Origin: Rhodospirillales bacterium
Lineage (GTDB): Bacteria > Pseudomonadota > Alphaproteobacteria > Rhodospirillales > Casp-alpha2
DNA: 9,527 nt
Assembly: GCA_021775275.1 (NCBI GenBank)
Contig: JAJFIE010000336.1
Location: 1-9,527 of the forward strand
Reading direction: 5' to 3'
Shown here: positions 7,833-9,527 of the stretch, piece after piece
Layout of the letters: every line of letters begins with the position of its first letter
Numbering within the stretch: position 1 is the first letter of the stretch
Position numbers and translations under genes: made by a program
Notes under the pieces: model-generated
Seen by the model: the letters and a program-made list of their open reading frames with translations, nothing else
Database searches by the model: none
What the model was told of the DNA's origin: nothing

Positions 7833-8879
7833 TCAGGCGCGAAACAGACCGCGTTGACTGAACAATGGAGCACGCTCGCGAATTGAATGCAGTTCCGAGT
7901 AGTACTGCTCGATATGCGCAACCTCGTTCAGCGATCCAAAAATCAGCGGCGTGCGTTGATGGATACTGGTGGGTTGAAGCTCGAGAACGCGCCCATGTCC
8001 CGTTATCGCACCACCACCGGCCTGTTCGATGAGCCATCCAATGGGATTGGCCTCATATATCAGACGCAAGCGACCATTCTCATAGCCACTCCGGGCATCT
8101 GCCGGATAAAGAAAAATGCCGCCACGTGACAAAATACGATGACATTCCGCGACCAGAGATGCAATCCAGCGCATATTGCAACTAGCCCCTCGCGGGCCGT
8201 CCTCACCCTCGAGGCAATCATCAATATACGCACGAATGTGCCGGTCCCAATGCCGGAAGTTGGAGACATTGATAGCAAACTCCCGGGTTTCCTCGGCGAT
8301 CTGGACATTGGATGTCGTTAACCGAAATTCACCGGACTTCGGATCGAGGGTAAAAATTTGTGTGCCCTTGCCCACGGTTATGACCAGTGCTGTCTGAGGT
8401 CCATAGATTGCATAACCAGCCGCCAGTTGGCTGGCACCCGGTTGCAAAGTACCTTTTGTATCGGAACCATTGCGTCCGAGCTGTGATGGTAGAACCGAGA
8501 AGATCGTTCCTACAGATATATTGGTATCAATGTTGGATGAGCCATCAAGGGGATCAATGGCCACATAGAGTGGCGCGTCAATCTGGAACTCCAGAGGACC
8601 TTCGAGTTCCTCCGAAACAAAACAGGCGACCGGCGCATTGCGTAAACTTTTTATCACCAGCTCGTTGGCCCGCAGATCAAGCCCCTTCTGCACGTCGCCG
8701 CCCACGTTGTTACCATGGACGGCCCCAAGCGTCCTGGCGAGAGGTCCTTGTGCAACGAGGGTTGATATTTCCTGACAAGCAGTGGCGATTGACATAAGTG
8801 TTTCGGCGACAGCACGACGACCGGTATCGCCATTCACCCAATCGTGGAGATAACAACCCAGGGTCGCCAACTCAGCCAT
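7833..8879 (-). CDS. cbbF: Fructose-1,6-bisphosphatase, class I
   Basis: Removes the 1-phosphate from fructose-1,6-bisphosphate, serving RuBP regeneration in the Calvin cycle and also gluconeogenesis. The 348-residue protein has the class I signature 'DPLDGSSNID' at 109-118, with metal ligands Asp109 and Asp112. It also has 'VSEEL' (Glu90, Glu91) for metal and water activation, 'NVSN' (204-207), Arg237 in 'CNMRWIASL', and 'YEANP' with Glu276 as the third metal site. A 'FGSLNEVAHIEQYY' tail, commonly seen in bacterial class I enzymes, lies near the C-terminus. The start is supported by AAGGAG six bases before the ATG. It is the first gene of the cbbF-cbbP-cbbM operon, and the region upstream back to tRNA-Phe must contain the operon promoter. 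Because of its place next to cbbP I use cbbF; the same protein could be called fbp. Confidence 0.96.
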   Translation of the reverse strand: MAELATLGCYLHDWVNGDTGRRAVAETLMSIATACQEISTLVAQGPLARTLGAVHGNNVGGDVQKGLDLRANELVIKSLRNAPVACFVSEELEGPLEFQIDAPLYVAIDPLDGSSNIDTNISVGTIFSVLPSQLGRNGSDTKGTLQPGASQLAAGYAIYGPQTALVITVGKGTQIFTLDPKSGEFRLTTSNVQIAEETREFAINVSNFRHWDRHIRAYIDDCLEGEDGPRGASCNMRWIASLVAECHRILSRGGIFLYPADARSGYENGRLRLIYEANPIGWLIEQAGGGAITGHGRVLELQPTSIHQRTPLIFGSLNEVAHIEQYYSELHSIRERAPLFSQRGLFRA

Positions 8880-8945
8880 ACTGTACTCCTTGACGATTCA
8901 TCAGGGCAGTCGCGCTTAACACCACATAGCGAACGGCTTATTATT

Positions 8946-8963
8946 TTCAGTGTGCGAAGTATA
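8946..8963 (-). promoter_or_regulatory. Candidate promoter -10 hexamer with overlapping LysR-box-like dyad upstream of cbbF
   Basis: On the - strand TATACT (8958-8963) matches five of six bases of the sigma-70 -10 consensus. It would start transcription roughly 70 bases before cbbF. No good -35 lies 16-18 bases upstream, which is usual for activator-dependent promoters. TTC-N7-GAA (8946-8958), a T-N11-A dyad of the LysR type, overlaps the likely start point. CBB operons are typically controlled by the LysR-type protein CbbR, but no cbbR gene is in the window. The dyad is short enough to occur by chance. Confidence 0.35.
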
Positions 8964-8983
8964 TGGGCAACCCCACGCCGGAG

Positions 8984-8995
8984 GTACACTTGTAC
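8984..8995. repeat. 12-bp palindrome GTACA-CT-TGTAC upstream of cbbF
   Basis: Two perfect 5-bp arms surround a 2-bp centre. It is centred about 25-30 bases upstream of the candidate -10 hexamer, near where a -35 element or an activator would sit. An operator for the cbb operon is possible but inferred from position only. Confidence 0.4.
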
Positions 8996-9005
8996 GGGCG
9001 GTAAA

Positions 9006-9056
9006 GGTCAAATTTATGGATAGGGAAAGCCCCTACCCGTTCTGGTAGGGTTGACC
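9006..9056. repeat. Nested inverted repeats upstream of cbbF
   Basis: An outer pair, GGTCAA (9006-9011) and TTGACC (9051-9056), encloses a perfect inner pair, CCCTACC (9031-9037) and GGTAGGG (9044-9050), with a 6-bp loop. A further TAGGG at 9021-9025 could pair with CCCTA at 9031-9035 instead. On the - strand the repeats lie about 130-180 bases upstream of cbbF and just past the tRNA-Phe terminator-like hairpin. No U-tract follows the inner hairpin, so it is not a standard intrinsic terminator. It may be a regulator-binding region for the cbb operon. Confidence 0.45.
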
Positions 9057-9090
9057 ATACAATAACTATGAAATTTGTGAGTAAACCGGA

Positions 9091-9110
9091 AAAAAGCTGT
9101 GAATCCACAG
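9091..9110 (-). terminator. Probable intrinsic terminator after tRNA-Phe
   Basis: On the - strand, five T after the tRNA CCA end are followed by CTGTG-GATT-CACAG, then C and six T (Ts at 9091-9095 and 9096 region). A short stem followed by a T-run is the expected form, but five base pairs make it a weak terminator. It would separate the tRNA transcript from the cbb operon. Confidence 0.45.
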
Positions 9111-9115
9111 AAAAA

Positions 9116-9191
9116 TGGTGCCCAGGGACAGAATTGAACTGCCGACACGCGGATTTTCAATCCGCTGCTCTACCAACTGAGCTACCTGGGC
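9116..9191 (-). tRNA. tRNA-Phe (anticodon GAA)
   Basis: A complete 76-base cloverleaf on the - strand. The acceptor stem GCCCAGG pairs perfectly with CCTGGGC, followed by discriminator A and an encoded CCA at 9116-9118. The D arm is GCTC/GAGC. The anticodon stem GCGGA/TCCGC surrounds the loop TTGAAAA, giving anticodon GAA at 9156-9158. The T arm GGCAG/CTGTC (one G-T pair) surrounds TTCAATT. It delivers phenylalanine at UUC and UUU codons. It lies downstream of yacG on the same strand and upstream of the cbb operon. No copy of its 3' end elsewhere in the window suggests an integrated element. Confidence 0.97.
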
Positions 9192-9194
9192 ACG

Positions 9195-9212
9195 ACCCGG
9201 CAAAAACCGGGT
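9195..9212. repeat. Hairpin ACCCGG-N6-CCGGGT just before tRNA-Phe
   Basis: A perfect 6-bp stem with loop CAAAAA on the + strand. In the tRNA direction it lies 3 bases before the mature 5' end, so it would fold in the pre-tRNA leader. No U-run follows. A role in leader processing or transcription is possible, not shown. Confidence 0.45.
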
Positions 9213-9220
9213 GACAGTCA

Positions 9221-9240
9221 GAATATCCGATCGGATATTC
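9221..9240. repeat. Perfect 20-bp palindrome between yacG and tRNA-Phe
   Basis: GAATATCCGA (9221-9230) is followed at once by its exact reverse complement TCGGATATTC (9231-9240). It lies 65 bases after the yacG stop and 29 bases before the tRNA. Immediately beside it, TGAC-A-GTCA (9212-9220) is another small palindrome. It could be a protein-binding site or a 3'-end hairpin for the yacG transcript; no T-run follows it. Confidence 0.6.
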
Positions 9241-9305
9241 CGGTTGGTGAGAGGCGCTTATAGAGAAAATTCAGGGGACTGTCCAGCCGTGCGGAGAGGC
9301 AAATA

Positions 9306-9521
9306 TTACTCTTCCCCGGGGAAATATTCGTCCGTTTCCGCCTGTTCGTCCGTTGGTGCACGATACGTTTCACCGAACCAGTTCCCGAGGTCAAGATTGG
9401 CGCAGCGCCGCGAACAGAACGGGCGGAATTTTTGCTCCATGGGTTTGTCGCACATGGGACACTTCCGACCCTTCAGCGGAATGACCTTGGCGTCCGTCTT
9501 ATCCGAATTCTGGTCGTTCAT
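9306..9521 (-). CDS. yacG: YacG-family zinc-binding DNA gyrase inhibitor
   Basis: A 71-residue protein with four cysteines in the YacG pattern. Cys21 and Cys24 lie in 'CPMC', Cys36 and Cys40 in 'PFCSRRC', followed by the diagnostic 'ANLDLGNWF' and an acidic tail. In E. coli, YacG binds one zinc ion and inhibits gyrase by binding GyrB. The cysteine-pair spacing (11 residues) is shorter than in E. coli, as I would expect for alphaproteobacterial forms. The ATG at 9519-9521 is preceded by CAGGGT, a weak ribosome site ending at the window edge. Translation may therefore be coupled to an upstream gene outside the window; in alphaproteobacteria that is often a maf / ribonuclease G pair, but this is not visible here. 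The tRNA-Phe gene follows on the same strand. Confidence 0.92.
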   Translation of the reverse strand: MNDQNSDKTDAKVIPLKGRKCPMCDKPMEQKFRPFCSRRCANLDLGNWFGETYRAPTDEQAETDEYFPGEE

Positions 9522-9527
9522 ACCCTG

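Noticed and set aside
9014..9058. Tiny leader-peptide-like frames (10 codons on + at 9016-9048, 14 codons on - at 9014-9058) upstream of cbbF
   Set aside because: The + frame leads into no gene. The - frame lacks a Shine-Dalgarno site and has no regulatory codon run. Both are expected by chance.
9116..9191. tRNA-Phe 3' end as an attachment site of an integrated element
   Set aside because: No direct repeat of the tRNA 3' end and no integrase gene is visible in the window. The idea remains open for sequence outside it.

Overview
The window looks like part of an alphaproteobacterial chromosome, probably Rhodospirillales-like. The main reasons are a form II RuBisCO that resembles Rhodospirillum rubrum CbbM almost motif for motif, a class I (purple-bacterial) phosphoribulokinase, and a yacG / tRNA-Phe junction of the kind common in alphaproteobacteria. 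The taxonomic placement is inferred from protein resemblance, not computed. Coding density is high. Seven complete protein genes, one gene cut by the left edge and one tRNA fill nearly everything. No gene-free stretch exceeds about 240 bases, and no insertion sequence, CRISPR array or phage gene was seen.

Left half (1-5424), a hydrolase cluster. Two tandem CocE/NonD-type (peptidase S15) serine hydrolases run on the + strand; the first is truncated by the window edge. They meet a YtcJ-like metal-dependent amidohydrolase on the - strand tail to tail, with a 10-bp overlap. That amidohydrolase is divergent from a NylB/class-C-beta-lactamase-like serine hydrolase on the + strand, across an 83-bp gap carrying a 23-bp near-perfect inverted repeat that looks like an operator. 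Four ester/amide-bond hydrolases from three folds side by side suggest a catabolic locus for an amide- or ester-containing compound. The substrate cannot be read from sequence.

Right-centre (5482-8879), a compact Calvin-Benson-Bassham operon on the - strand in the order cbbF (fructose-1,6-bisphosphatase), cbbP (phosphoribulokinase), cbbM (form II RuBisCO). Gaps are 27 and 65 bp and each gene has a recognisable Shine-Dalgarno site. FBPase and PRK lead to ribulose-1,5-bisphosphate, and CbbM fixes CO2 onto it. All catalytic residues checked are present. No cbbR, cbbT, cbbA or RuBisCO activase gene is in the window. The 236-bp region upstream of cbbF holds a plausible -10 hexamer and several inverted repeats.

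Right edge (9116-9521): tRNA-Phe(GAA) with encoded CCA, followed by a short terminator-like hairpin, and upstream of it yacG (small zinc protein, DNA gyrase inhibitor). Both are on the - strand. Between them lie three successive palindromes, including a perfect 20-bp one.
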